Source: Geodermatophilus africanus
GTDB taxonomy: Bacteria; Actinomycetota; Actinomycetes; Mycobacteriales; Geodermatophilaceae
DNA length: 64,000 bases
Assembly (NCBI RefSeq): GCF_900107105.1
Contig: NZ_FNOT01000007.1
Span: 62,001 to 126,000, forward strand
Direction of reading: 5' to 3'
The notes under the pieces are model-generated. The model did no database searches. It was given only the letters and a program-made list of their open reading frames with translations, and was not told the DNA's origin. This document shows, piece by piece, positions 17,288-25,838 of this stretch. Position 1 is the first letter of the stretch; each line of letters opens with the position of its first letter. The translations under genes and the position numbers were made by a program.

Positions 17288-17293
17288 ACCCGC

Positions 17294-17357
17294 CGACGAT
17301 CATGGCGCCGTGACCACCGGTCCGGTTCAGGATGTGGTCGCGACGCCATGATCGTCG
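17294..17357. repeat. Intergenic inverted repeat (GATCAT family), copy 2
   Basis: Perfect 14-bp arms CGACGATCATGGCG (17294-17307) and CGCCATGATCGTCG (17344-17357) flank 36 nt, which can extend the stem through GTGACCAC/GTGGTCGC. It begins 7 bp after the E2 stop and would act as its terminator. The right arm contains an ATG (17348) in frame with the next gene; this codon comes from the repeat and should not be taken as the start. Confidence 0.7.
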
Positions 17358-17374
17358 CGAGGGGAGGGGGCCCG

Positions 17375-18544
17375 GTGACCGACCTCGACCGGCTGCTCGA
17401 GTTCGCGGCCCGATCCCAGCTGCCCGACGGCGGCTTCGGCTACCTCGGCGACGACGGCCGGGTGCGGCCCGAGCGCGGCCAGGAGAGCTGGATCGTGGCC
17501 CGCATGACGCACGTCTTCGGGCTCGCGCAGCTGAGCGGGCGGAGCGGGTGGGACGACCTGGTCCGGCACGGGGTCGAGGCGCTGGCCGCCGGGCCGCTGC
17601 ACGACGGCGACCGCGGCGGCTGGTACGCCTCGACCAGCGACGACGGCAAGGCCGCGTACGTGCACGCCTTCGTCGTCCTGGCCGGGGCCACGGCCGCGAC
17701 GGCGGGGGCGCCCGGCGGCCGGGAGTTGCTCGACGAGGCGCTCGGCGTCTGGCAGACCCGGTTCTGGGACGACGCGGCGGGCCTGGCGGTCGAGGAGTGG
17801 GACGCCGGCTGGTCGCGGCTGTCGGACTACCGCGGCGCCAACGCCAACATGCACGGCGTCGAGGCCTCCCTCGCCGCCGCGGACGCCCTGGGGGACGGCG
17901 ACCCGCGGGCCGCGCGGCTCCGCCGGCAGGCGTTGCGCACCGTGCAGCGGGTGGTGCACGGCTGGGCACGCGAGCGGGACTGGCGGCTGCCCGAGCACTT
18001 CACCGCGGGGTGGGAGCCGCTGCCCGACCACAACCGCGACGAGCCGGCCCACCCCTTCCGCCCGTACGGCGTGACCGTCGGGCACCAGTTCGAGTGGGCC
18101 CGGCTCGCGCTGCACGCCCGCGCCGTCACCCCGGATCCGCCGTCCTGGCTGCTCGAGGACGCCACCGGGCTGTTCACCGCGGCCGCCTCCCGCGGCTGGG
18201 CCGCCGACGGGCACGACGGCTTCCCGTACACGCTGGGCTGGGACGACCGGCCGGTGGTGTCCGCGCGCATGCACTGGGTGCTGTGCGAGGCGGTCGCGGC
18301 CGCGCAGACGCTGGCCGCCGTCACCGGCGACGCCTCCTACCGGCGTCTCGCCGAGCACTGGTGGGGGCACGGCGAGGCCCGCTTCGCCGACCCGGCGACC
18401 GGCAGCTGGCACCACGAGCTGACGCCGGAGGGCGCGGTCGCCACGGGCACGTGGGAGGGGCAGCCCGACGCCTACCACCTGGCGCAGGTGCTGCTGCTGC
18501 CCGGCCGCGCGGTGTGCGGGAGCGTGGCGGCCGCGCTCGGCTGA
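17375..18544 (+). CDS. AGE-family (N-acylglucosamine 2-epimerase-like) sugar isomerase
   Basis: A 389-aa (alpha/alpha)6-barrel protein of the AGE/YihS/mannose isomerase family, which interconverts aldoses and ketoses or epimerises C2. Family-type histidines are visible: KAAYVHAFVVLAG near residue 95, NANMHGVEASLAAADAL near 160, VGHQFEW near 235, and MHWVLCEAV near 300, with a C-terminal PDAYH. Absence of an ATP-binding loop argues for a plain isomerase acting on free sugars such as mannose. GTG 17375 follows GGGGAGGGGG; the upstream ATG 17348 lies inside the repeat arm. Confidence 0.85.
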   Translation: MTDLDRLLEFAARSQLPDGGFGYLGDDGRVRPERGQESWIVARMTHVFGLAQLSGRSGWDDLVRHGVEALAAGPLHDGDRGGWYASTSDDGKAAYVHAFVVLAGATAATAGAPGGRELLDEALGVWQTRFWDDAAGLAVEEWDAGWSRLSDYRGANANMHGVEASLAAADALGDGDPRAARLRRQALRTVQRVVHGWARERDWRLPEHFTAGWEPLPDHNRDEPAHPFRPYGVTVGHQFEWARLALHARAVTPDPPSWLLEDATGLFTAAASRGWAADGHDGFPYTLGWDDRPVVSARMHWVLCEAVAAAQTLAAVTGDASYRRLAEHWWGHGEARFADPATGSWHHELTPEGAVATGTWEGQPDAYHLAQVLLLPGRAVCGSVAAALG

Positions 18545-18623
18545 CCGGTGTGAGGCAGGTGTCCTGCGTCGGGAGGTCGGGTAGAGCGACTCCATCCGAG
18601 GACCCCGAGTAGAGGAGGCCAAC

Positions 18624-19091
18624 GTGGCCAGCGTGCAGGAATCCGTCGACGTCGACGTCCCCATCCGGGTCGCCTACGACCAGTGGACCCAGTTCGAGTC
18701 CTTCCCGAACTTCATGGGCGGGGTCGAGCGGATCACCCAGATCGACGAGACGCGCACTCACTGGGTGACCAACATCGACGGCGTCAAGCGGGAGTTCGAC
18801 GCCGAGATCACCGAGCAACACCCCGAGGAGCGGGTGGCCTGGACCAGCACCGGCGGCGACGCCAAGCACGCCGGCGTGGTCACCTTCCACCGCCTCGACG
18901 ACACCAAGACCCGGGTGATGATCCAGATCGACTGGGAGCCGCACGGCATCGTCGAGAAGGCCGGCGCGGCGCTGGGCTTCGACGACCGGCAGGTCAAGGC
19001 CGACGCCAAGCGGTTCAAGGCGTTCATCGAGAGCCGCGGCACCGAGACCGGCGCCTGGCGGGGCGACGTCCCGCGCCCTGACCAGACCTGA
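18624..19091 (+). CDS. SRPBCC-family protein (polyketide cyclase/START-like)
   Basis: A 155-aa single-domain protein with the START/Bet v1-like fold: VQESVDVDVPIRVAYDQWTQ, FESFPNFMGGVERI, WTSTGGDAKHAGVVTF and a long C-terminal helix (ADAKRFKAFIES). These form a hydrophobic cavity for lipids or small metabolites. The ligand is not predictable; similar genes are common in actinobacteria as stress-associated proteins. GTG 18624 is preceded by AGAGGAGG, giving a firm start. It is monocistronic. Confidence 0.88.
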   Translation: MASVQESVDVDVPIRVAYDQWTQFESFPNFMGGVERITQIDETRTHWVTNIDGVKREFDAEITEQHPEERVAWTSTGGDAKHAGVVTFHRLDDTKTRVMIQIDWEPHGIVEKAGAALGFDDRQVKADAKRFKAFIESRGTETGAWRGDVPRPDQT

Positions 19092-19118
19092 GAGAGGACC
19101 CCTCGCCCCCGCTGGAAG

Positions 19119-19179
19119 GTGATCTTCGGCGAGTGGCTGCCCGACACACCGACGGGAGCCACCACCCGCCGGTGATCAC
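19119..19179. repeat. Intergenic inverted repeat (GATCAT family), copy 3
   Basis: 61 bp with GTGATC...GATCAC ends, aligned gap-free to 8697-8757 (49 of 61 identical by hand count, including the inner GTGGCTGC(C/T)CGACAC block). It lies between convergent genes (SRPBCC and ptsH). Confidence 0.68.
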
Positions 19180-19200
19180 CGCACAGCCGGAAGACGACAG

Positions 19201-19239
19201 GACGGCGCCCGCCCCCTTCTGCAGGGGACGGGCGCCGTC
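19201..19239. terminator. Bidirectional hairpin terminator
   Basis: GACGGCGCCCG (19201-19211) pairs perfectly with CGGGCGCCGTC (19229-19239). The stem continues inside with CCCCCT/AGGGG around a short TCTGC loop. It lies between the convergent SRPBCC gene and the fructose PTS operon, so it can stop transcription from either side. Confidence 0.7.
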
Positions 19240-19269
19240 GTCTGTGCGGCCCGGAGGCCGGCGGGTCGG

Positions 19270-19327
19270 CCCTCCTGCAGGGGCCCGCCGCGAGCTCGCG
19301 AGCGGTGGGGGGCAGGAGGGTCCTTCC
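19270..19327 (-). repeat. GC-rich 3'-end element (CTGCAGGG...GGGTCCTTC family), copy 1
   Basis: Read on the minus strand it starts GAAGGACCCTCCTGCCCCC just after the ptsH stop and ends GCCCCTGCAGGAGGG. CCCTCCTGC pairs with GCAGGAGGG, and the inner CCGCTCGCGAGCTCGCGG can also fold. Near-identical elements recur at 25839, 37217, 43524 and 56085. It probably terminates the fru-ptsH transcript. Confidence 0.7.
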
Positions 19328-19328
19328 G

Positions 19329-19589
19329 CTATTCGGCGTCGAGGTCCTGGGCGACCAGGCCCGCGATCTGCTCGAGGACGGCGGGGTCGTCGCTGCTGAC
19401 GACGACCTCCGTCCCCTGCTTCGCGCCGAGAGTCATGATCATCAGCGGCGACCCGGCGTCCACCGGGTTCCCCCCGGTCGTCGCCAGCGTGACCGGGACA
19501 CCGGCCTTGCCGACGGCCTCGGCGATGAGGGCCGCCGGGCGGGCGTGCAGCCCGACGCGAGAGCCGACGGTGACGGTCTGACTGGGCAT
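19329..19589 (-). CDS. ptsH: Phosphocarrier protein HPr
   Basis: An 86-aa HPr, the small phosphocarrier between enzyme I and the sugar-specific EIIA domain. The active-site motif GLHARPAALI carries the phosphorylated histidine (His15). The lower region GSPLMIMTLGAKQGTEV contains the Ser46-region equivalent; whether HPr kinase exists here is unknown. ATG 19589 follows a GGGAGAG ribosome site. It is the last gene of fruR-fruK-fruA-ptsH, 50 bp after fruA. Confidence 0.95.
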   Translation of the reverse strand: MPSQTVTVGSRVGLHARPAALIAEAVGKAGVPVTLATTGGNPVDAGSPLMIMTLGAKQGTEVVVSSDDPAVLEQIAGLVAQDLDAE

Positions 19590-19639
19590 GGGGTCTCTCC
19601 CTCTGTTGGGGGACGGGTGGTCGGGGACAGCCTGGCGTG

Positions 19640-21796
19640 TCAGGCGCGAGCCGGCTGGGTGACCGGGGCGGCGTTGTGGGCGTGGGCCATGTCGACGGCG
19701 TCCTCGGGGACGGCCTCGGCCTTCGGTCGGCCGATGCTCTTCGCGATGGTGACCGCCAGCGCGCCGACCACCGTGCCCGCCACGATCCCGACGATGAACC
19801 ACAGGATCCCGGTGATCGCGAAGAGGACGAAGATGCCGCCGTGCGGGGCGCGGAGCTCGACACCCGCCGCCGCGACGATGGCGCCGGTGGTGGCACCGCC
19901 CAGCATCATCGAGGGGATGACCCGCAGCGGGTCGGCTGCGGCGAACGGGATCGCGCCCTCGGAGATGAACGAGGCGCCCAGCAGCCAGGCGGCCTTGCCC
20001 TGGTCCCGCTCGGCCGGCGTGTACAGCTTCGGGCGGATCACCGTGCTGAGCGCCATCGCCAGCGGGGGCACCATGCCGGCGGCCATGACGGTCGCCATGA
20101 TGACCAGCGGAGCGCCGGTGGCCGTGGCGGTGAGGCCGGTGGTGGCGAAGACGTAGGCCGCCTTGTTGAGCGGGCCGCCGAGGTCGAAGCACATCATCAG
20201 GCCGAGGATGATCCCGAGCAGGGCCGCCGAGGTGCCGGTCAGGCCGTTGAGCCAGTTGCCCAGGCCGGTGAGGGCGGCGGCCAGCGGGCGGCCGAGGACG
20301 ATGGCCATCAGGCCACTGGAGATCAGCGTCGCGAGCAGCGGGATGATCACGACCGGCTGCAGGCCGCGGACCCCGGTCGGCAGCTTCCAGCCGCTGATCC
20401 ACCGCGCGGCGAAGCCGGCGATGATGCCGCCGACGAGGCCGCCGATGAAGCCGGCGCCCACGCTCACCGAGACGGCGCCGACGACGAAGCCGGGGACGAT
20501 GCCCGGGCGGTCGGCGATCGCGTAGGCGATGTAGCCGGCCAGCGCCGGGACGAGGAACCCGAAGGCCGCCTGGCCCAGCACGATGCAGACCGCGCCGAGG
20601 TAGCCCCAGAAGCCGTCGTTGAGGCCCTCGGTGGGCGCGACGTCCGGCAGGTTGAGGAAGGTGTTGTTGAGGACCCAGTTCAGGGCGTAGCTGCTGCCCT
20701 CCTCCACGGGCGTTGTCGTGACGGTCGAGGGGTCGGTGCTGACGATCTGGTAGCCGCCGAACAGGAAGCCCAGGGCGATGAGCAGACCGCCCGCGGCGAC
20801 GAACGGGATCATGTAGCTGACGCCGGTGAGCAGCCAGCGGCGGATCTCCGTCCCGACGCCGGGTCCGCCGCCTGCCGCAGCGGCGGACTCCTCCGCGCCA
20901 CCGGCGCCACCCGGCACCCGGCGGGCGTTCGGGTCGTCGACGGCGGCCAGTGCCTCACGGAGCATGACGTCGGGCTCGTTGATCGCCCGCTTGGTGCCCG
21001 ACTGGACGAGCGGCTTCCCGGCGAACCGGTCCCGGTCCCGGACGCCGACGTCGACGGCGAAGATGACCGCGTCGGCGGCCCGGATCACGGCCGGGTCCAG
21101 CGGGGTGGAGCCCGAGGAACCCTGGGTCTCGACGTGCACGTCGACGCCGGCGGCCTCGCCGGCCGCGGTGAGCTTGTCGGCGGCCATGTAGGTGTGCGCG
21201 ATGCCGGTCGGGCAGGCGCTGACGACGACGACGCTGCGGCGGGCGCCGGTGGTGGTCGTGTCGGCGGCCGGCGTGGCGGCGGGGGTGGCAGCGGTCGCGG
21301 CGCTCGAGGAGCCGGACGCCGCGGGCGCGCCGGCGGGTGCCGGCTCGGGGGAGACGACCTCCTGCACCAGCCGTACGACGTCGTCGGCCGAGCCGGCCGC
21401 GCGCAGCGAGGCGACGAAGTCCGGCCGCACCAGCGCCCGGGCCAGGGCGGTCAGCAGGGTGAGGTGGTCGGCGTCGCCGTGCGCCGGCGCGGCGATGAGG
21501 AAGACGAGATCGGCCGGGCCGTCCGGGGCGCCGAAGTCGACCTTCGGGTCGAGCCGCGCGAAGGCCAGCGAGGCCTCGGTGACCGCCTCCGAGCGGCAGT
21601 GCGGGATGGCGATGCCGCCGGGCAGACCGGTCGCCGCCTGCGCCTCGCGGGCCAGGGCGTCGTCGGCGAGCCCGTCGGCGCTGGTGGCCCGCCCGGTCCC
21701 GGCGACGAGACCGGCGAGCCGGCGCACCACCGTGGCCTTGTCGGATCCCAGGTCGGCGTCGAGCGCCACCAGGTCTGGTGTGATCAGGTCGGGCAT
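19640..21796 (-). CDS. fruA: Fructose PTS transporter, fused EIIABC
   Basis: A 718-aa permease that takes up fructose and phosphorylates it to fructose-1-phosphate. EIIA comes first (His66 in GIAIPHCRS), then an Ala/Thr/Pro linker (about 150-185), EIIB with the phosphocysteine in VVSACPTGIAHTYMAADKL (Cys195), then the EIIC membrane domain with about eight to nine hydrophobic segments, including GGPLNKAAYVFA. The order A-B-C matches actinobacterial fructose permeases. ATG 21796 has a GGAGAGG site; the frame continues upstream without homology. It lies 20 bp after fruK. Confidence 0.95.
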   Translation of the reverse strand: MPDLITPDLVALDADLGSDKATVVRRLAGLVAGTGRATSADGLADDALAREAQAATGLPGGIAIPHCRSEAVTEASLAFARLDPKVDFGAPDGPADLVFLIAAPAHGDADHLTLLTALARALVRPDFVASLRAAGSADDVVRLVQEVVSPEPAPAGAPAASGSSSAATAATPAATPAADTTTTGARRSVVVVSACPTGIAHTYMAADKLTAAGEAAGVDVHVETQGSSGSTPLDPAVIRAADAVIFAVDVGVRDRDRFAGKPLVQSGTKRAINEPDVMLREALAAVDDPNARRVPGGAGGAEESAAAAGGGPGVGTEIRRWLLTGVSYMIPFVAAGGLLIALGFLFGGYQIVSTDPSTVTTTPVEEGSSYALNWVLNNTFLNLPDVAPTEGLNDGFWGYLGAVCIVLGQAAFGFLVPALAGYIAYAIADRPGIVPGFVVGAVSVSVGAGFIGGLVGGIIAGFAARWISGWKLPTGVRGLQPVVIIPLLATLISSGLMAIVLGRPLAAALTGLGNWLNGLTGTSAALLGIILGLMMCFDLGGPLNKAAYVFATTGLTATATGAPLVIMATVMAAGMVPPLAMALSTVIRPKLYTPAERDQGKAAWLLGASFISEGAIPFAAADPLRVIPSMMLGGATTGAIVAAAGVELRAPHGGIFVLFAITGILWFIVGIVAGTVVGALAVTIAKSIGRPKAEAVPEDAVDMAHAHNAAPVTQPARA

Positions 21797-21816
21797 GGCC
21801 CACCTCTCCGGAGTGG

Positions 21817-22848
21817 TCAGCTGACGTCGCGGCCGGCGGCCGGGACGGTGGTGCTCCATGTGACGGGTGGTGCGGTGGTGCTGGGCAGGCCCGTGGTCCG
21901 GATGGTGACGATCTCGACATCGAGGGCGGCCACCTGCTCGGGCGTGGGGACGGCGGAACCGGGGAGCGAGGCGCTGGCCGCGCCGTACGCGACGGCGCTG
22001 CGGAGCCGCTCGGCCGGGGTGGCGCCGGCCAGGTCGGCCAGCAGGTGGCCGGCCAGGCTGCAGTCGCCGGCGCCGACGGTGCTGCGGACGGCGATCCGTG
22101 GCGGGCCGGCCGCCCAGACGCCCTCGGCGCAGGACAGCAGCGCGCCGTCGGCACCGAGGGTCAGCAGCACCTCGGTCACACCGCGCGCGTGCAGCGTGTC
22201 GACGGCGGCCAGCGCGGTGGCGCGGTTGGCGGTGAGGTGGGCCTCCGGGACGCCGGAGAGCTGGGAGAGCTCCTCGGAGTTGGGCTTGAGCAGGTCCGGC
22301 GCGGCGTCCGGGCCGGCGGCCAGCAGGGCCAGCAGCGGCGCCTCGGAGGTGTCCACGGCGATCTTCGCGCCGGTGTCGCGCAGCGAGCGGACCAGGTCGG
22401 CGTACCAGTCCAGCGGCGTGCCCGGGGGCAGCGAGCCGGACAGCGCCACCCAGCGGGCGCCCTCGGCGTGCTGGTGCAGCGCGATGGTGAGCGCCGCCCG
22501 TGCTTCGTCGTCCAGCGGGGCGCCCGGCTCGTTGAGCTTGGTGGTGGTGCCGTCGGGCTCGGCCAGCGTGTAGTTGGTGCGCACCGGGGTGGCGATGGGG
22601 ACCGTGGCCATCGGCAGGTCCAGCCCGCGCAGCGCGCCCACGATGGGGTCGTCGTCGGCCGCGGGGAGCACGGTGACGACCTCCCCGCCCGCGGCGGCGA
22701 CCGCGCGGGCGACGTTCACGCCCTTGCCGCCGGGCTCGGTGGAGCTCGGCGCCAGCCGGGCCACGCCGCCGCGCACCAGCGGACCGGGCAGCGACAGCGT
22801 CCGGTCCAGGCTGGGGTTGGCGGTGAGGGTGACGACTCGTCCAGTCAT
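21817..22848 (-). CDS. fruK: 1-phosphofructokinase
   Basis: A 343-aa PfkB-family sugar kinase that converts the fructose-1-phosphate made by FruA to fructose-1,6-bisphosphate. It carries the N-terminal TANPSLDRTL typical of 1-phosphofructokinases, the substrate motif GGKGVNVARA near residue 37, and the catalytic GAGDCSLAGHLL with the base Asp near 262. Its C-terminus ends in a Thr/Pro/Ala tail. ATG 22848 overlaps the fruR stop by 4 bp (ATGA). Confidence 0.95.
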   Translation of the reverse strand: MTGRVVTLTANPSLDRTLSLPGPLVRGGVARLAPSSTEPGGKGVNVARAVAAAGGEVVTVLPAADDDPIVGALRGLDLPMATVPIATPVRTNYTLAEPDGTTTKLNEPGAPLDDEARAALTIALHQHAEGARWVALSGSLPPGTPLDWYADLVRSLRDTGAKIAVDTSEAPLLALLAAGPDAAPDLLKPNSEELSQLSGVPEAHLTANRATALAAVDTLHARGVTEVLLTLGADGALLSCAEGVWAAGPPRIAVRSTVGAGDCSLAGHLLADLAGATPAERLRSAVAYGAASASLPGSAVPTPEQVAALDVEIVTIRTTGLPSTTAPPVTWSTTVPAAGRDVS

Positions 22849-23612
22849 GCGACCACGACCTCGATCCCGGCGTCCTCGAGACGGGCGAGGTCGGCCGGTG
22901 CGGCCTCGGCGTCGGTGACCAGGACGTCGACGTCGGCCGGCGTCGCGAAACGGACCAGGTGCTCCCGGCCGAGCTTGCTGCTGTCGGCCAGGACGACGAC
23001 CTTCTGCGCGGCGCGGATCATCGCCCGCTTCACGGAGGCCTCGGCCTCGTCGGGCGTGGTGAACCCGTGCTCGGGGGTCATGCCGTTGGTGCCCAGGAAG
23101 ACGACGTCGACCCGCAGGTCGGCGAGGGTGGCGACCGCCCGCTCGCCCACGGCGCACTGGGTGATGCCGCGGACCCGACCGCCGAGCACGTGCAGGTCGA
23201 CGCCGGGCGCCGCGGCCAGCCGGGCGGCGATCGGCACCGAGTGGGTGGCGACGAGCAGCCGGCGGTCGCTGGGGAGAATCTCGGCGAGGGCGGCGGTGGA
23301 GCTGCCGCCGTCGAGCAGCAGGCTGCCGTCGGGCGCGGGCAGCAGGTCCAGCGCGGCGGCGGCCATCTTGCGCTTCTGCTCGCTGCGGGTGCCGTGCCGC
23401 TCGCCGAGCGCGGTCTCCACGTAGGTGAGCGCGCCGGCGGGGACGGCGCCGCCGTGCACGCGGCGCAGCATCCCGGCACGCTCCAGGACGGCGAGGTCGC
23501 GGCGCACGGTCTCCGTGGTCACCCCGAACTCCTCGGCGAGCGCGGTCACCGAGACCCGGCCGCGGTCGGCGACCAGTGCGGCGATCGTCTGCTGGCGTTC
23601 CTCCGCGTACAC
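22845..23612 (-). CDS. fruR: DeoR-family regulator of fructose operon
   Basis: A 255-aa DeoR-type repressor. It has an N-terminal helix-turn-helix (RGRVSVTALAEEFGVTTETV) and a C-terminal sugar-phosphate sensor domain (LLLDGGSSTAALAEIL, and GTNGMTPEHGFTTPDEAE). By analogy the effector is fructose-1-phosphate. GTG 23612 follows GAGGGAGG. It is the first gene of fruR-fruK-fruA-ptsH and divergent from ptsI, so it is placed to control both promoters. Confidence 0.93.
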   Translation of the reverse strand: MYAEERQQTIAALVADRGRVSVTALAEEFGVTTETVRRDLAVLERAGMLRRVHGGAVPAGALTYVETALGERHGTRSEQKRKMAAAALDLLPAPDGSLLLDGGSSTAALAEILPSDRRLLVATHSVPIAARLAAAPGVDLHVLGGRVRGITQCAVGERAVATLADLRVDVVFLGTNGMTPEHGFTTPDEAEASVKRAMIRAAQKVVVLADSSKLGREHLVRFATPADVDVLVTDAEAAPADLARLEDAGIEVVVA

Positions 23613-23638
23613 GTCCCACCTCCCTCGGCCTACCACAC

Positions 23639-23652
23639 AACGGGTGCCCGTT
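23639..23652. promoter_or_regulatory. Candidate FruR operator (AACGGGTGCCCGTT)
   Basis: Six-base arms AACGGG/CCCGTT are separated by TG, with looser symmetry outward (CACAAC...TTTGTG). It lies in the fruR 5' leader, between its -10 and the start codon, and is followed by three close TGTTGG repeats (23655-23678). It is a good position for autorepression by a DeoR-type protein. Confidence 0.4.
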
Positions 23653-23680
23653 TGTGTTGGCTTGGTGTTGTGTTGGTGTT

Positions 23681-23726
23681 GTTCTACGTCTGATCCGTTG
23701 ACAAGTCAACACCTCTTCGTGACTCT
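23681..23726. promoter_or_regulatory. Overlapping divergent promoters of fruR and ptsI
   Basis: On the minus strand TTGACT (23709-23704), a 17-bp spacer and TAGAAC (23686-23681) drive fruR. On the plus strand TTGACA (23698-23703), 17 bp and GACTCT (23721-23726) drive ptsI. Both -35 boxes lie within the perfect palindrome GTTGACAAGTCAAC (23697-23710). One bound protein or polymerase would affect both promoters. Confidence 0.5.
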
Positions 23727-23773
23727 GGTCATAGCCGGAACAGCGTCCCGCCACCGACACGTGTGAGGTAGCC

Positions 23774-25483
23774 ATGACCACCCACGCCCCTGGAACCGCC
23801 GCCCCGTCCACCACAGGTCCCGCGGTGCTCCCGGGCACGCCCGTCGTCCCCGGGGTGGCCTGGGGGCCGGTCGTGCGCCCGTCGGGTGCGGTCGTGCTGC
23901 CGCCCGACGACGGGATCGTGGTCGCCGAGCAGGAGCGCGCGGGGGAGAAGGAGCGCTTCGCCGCGGCCGCCGGCGTGGTGGCCGACCGGCTCACGGAGCG
24001 CGCGGGCGCGGCGACCGGGGTGAGCGCGGAGGTGCTGTCCACCACCGCCGGCCTGGCCCGGGACCGCGGCCTGCTCTCGGCGGTCGAGCAGCGGATCGAC
24101 GCCGGCACGCCCGCCGCCGTCGCCACGGTGCAGGCCGCGCAGCAGTTCGTGGAACTGTTCACCAGCCTGGGCGGGCTCATGGCCGAGCGGGTGACCGACG
24201 TCCGCGACGTCCGGGACCGGATCGTCGCCCAGCTGACCGGGCAGGGCGAGCCCGGCGTCCCGAGCCCGGAGCAGCCCTCGGTGCTGCTCGCCGAGGACCT
24301 GGCGCCGGCCGACACCGCGGGGCTGGACCCCACCCGCATCACCGGCCTGGCCACCCGGCTGGGCGGCACGACCAGCCACACCGCGATCATCGCCCGCCAG
24401 CTTGGGATGCCCTGCGTGGTCGCCGTCGGCGGCCTGGACGACGTCCCGGAGGGCGCCACCGTGCTGCTCGACGGCGAGCGCGGCACGGTCACCGTCGACC
24501 CGGACCCGGAGGAGGCGCGCGCCCGGGTGGAGGCCGCGCAGGCCGCCGCCGCGGCGCTGGCCGGGTACCGCGGGCCGGGTCGCACCCGCGACGGGGTCGA
24601 GGTGAAGGTGCTGGCCAACGTGCAGGACGGCGCCGGGGCGCGGGCCGCGGCGGCCAAGCACGCCGAGGGCGTCGGGCTGCTGCGCACCGAGCTGGCCTTC
24701 CTCAGCCGGGCCGAGGAGCCCTCGGTCGAGGAGCAGGCGGCGGGCTACGCCGAGGTGTTCGAGGCCTTCCCCGGGGAGCGGGTCGTCGTCCGCACCCTGG
24801 ACGCCGGGTCGGACAAGCCGCTGGCCTTCGCCACGATGCCCGACGAGGAGAACCCGGCGCTCGGCGTCCGCGGGCTGCGGGTGGCCCGCCGCGACCCCGG
24901 CCTGCTGGAGCGGCAGCTGGACGCGATCGCCGAGGGCGCCCGCCGGGCCGGCGCCTCGCCGTGGGTGATGGCACCGATGGTGGCCACCGTCGCCGAGGCC
25001 GCGGACTTCGCCGGGCGGGTGCGCGCCCGCGGGCTCACGCCCGGCGTGATGATCGAGGTGCCGTCGGCGGCGCTGATGGCCGAGCGGCTGCTGCAGCACG
25101 TCGACTTCCTGTCGATCGGCACCAACGACCTCTCGCAGTACACGCTGGCCGCCGACCGGCTCTCCGCCGACCTCGCCGACCTCACCGACCCGTGGCAGCC
25201 GGCGCTGCTGGCCCTGGTGCAGCTCACCGCCCAGGCCGGCCGCCGTACCGGGCAGCCGGTCGGCGTCTGCGGGGAGGCCGCCGCCGACCCGCTGCTGGCC
25301 TGTGTCCTGATCGGCCTCGGCATCACCTCGCTGTCGTGTGCGGCCTCGTCCATCGCCGGTGTCGGGGCCCGGCTGGCCGTCGTCGACACCGACGCGTGCC
25401 GGCGGGCCGCGGATGCGGCGCTGCTGACCGACGACCCGCACGCCGCGCGCGCCGCGGCGCGCCGGGAGCTGGGGGTGGAGTGA
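23774..25483 (+). CDS. ptsI: PTS enzyme I (phosphoenolpyruvate-protein phosphotransferase)
   Basis: A 569-aa enzyme I, which takes phosphate from PEP and gives it to HPr. The phosphohistidine is in GGTTSHTAIIAR (His202). The PEP-binding C-terminal barrel holds RTELAFLSR, LDAGSDKPL, SIGTNDLSQYTLAADR and the active-site Cys499 in GVCGEAAADP. Length and domain order are normal. ATG 23774 has a GTGAGG site. With ptsH at the end of the opposite operon, the complete PTS is encoded in this 6-kb segment. Confidence 0.95.
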   Translation: MTTHAPGTAAPSTTGPAVLPGTPVVPGVAWGPVVRPSGAVVLPPDDGIVVAEQERAGEKERFAAAAGVVADRLTERAGAATGVSAEVLSTTAGLARDRGLLSAVEQRIDAGTPAAVATVQAAQQFVELFTSLGGLMAERVTDVRDVRDRIVAQLTGQGEPGVPSPEQPSVLLAEDLAPADTAGLDPTRITGLATRLGGTTSHTAIIARQLGMPCVVAVGGLDDVPEGATVLLDGERGTVTVDPDPEEARARVEAAQAAAAALAGYRGPGRTRDGVEVKVLANVQDGAGARAAAAKHAEGVGLLRTELAFLSRAEEPSVEEQAAGYAEVFEAFPGERVVVRTLDAGSDKPLAFATMPDEENPALGVRGLRVARRDPGLLERQLDAIAEGARRAGASPWVMAPMVATVAEAADFAGRVRARGLTPGVMIEVPSAALMAERLLQHVDFLSIGTNDLSQYTLAADRLSADLADLTDPWQPALLALVQLTAQAGRRTGQPVGVCGEAAADPLLACVLIGLGITSLSCAASSIAGVGARLAVVDTDACRRAADAALLTDDPHAARAAARRELGVE

Positions 25484-25640
25484 GCGGCCGTGGCGTCACC
25501 GGCTGAGGCCGATGTCACCTGTCGGAGCGACGGATCGTCGCCGTATCTCGTCATGTGCCTAGTTTTCTTCGGAATAATCCGGCGTGGACCTGCATTGCTC
25601 TGGGTGCAGACCATACGAAACCGGAAGAAGGCAACGAGAC

Positions 25641-25790
25641 ATGAACAGCGTGACCTCCAGCTGGCGGCGGCGTCGGCAGGCGGCGCGGACGCGTCGGGCG
25701 CTCGACCGTGCCCTCGCTCGCAGCAGCAGCCCGGCGATGCGGGACGAGCTGCTGACGATGGCCAACGGCGGCGGGTTCTCCCTCCGCTGA
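25641..25790 (+). CDS. Small basic conserved protein
   Basis: A 49-aa protein, MNSVTSSWRRRRQAARTRR at the start and ALARSSSPAMRDELLTMANG later. It looks like a single amphipathic helix rich in Arg, with a conserved-looking MRDELL segment. Similar very short genes are frequent in actinobacteria; function is unknown. ATG 25641 follows GGAAGAAGGCAACGAG. The 157-bp upstream gap holds an unusually AT-rich patch (TAGTTTTCTTCGGAATAATC, 25560-25579) that may include its promoter. Confidence 0.55.
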   Translation: MNSVTSSWRRRRQAARTRRALDRALARSSSPAMRDELLTMANGGGFSLR

Positions 25791-25838
25791 CAGGGGACCC
25801 CCTCGCCCCCCGTGAAGGACCCCCTGCCGCCCGCCATC

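Noticed and set aside
17348-17375. ATG 17348 as start of the AGE-family gene
   Set aside because: It lies in the arm of an inverted repeat; GTG 17375 has a strong ribosome site and the domain begins there.
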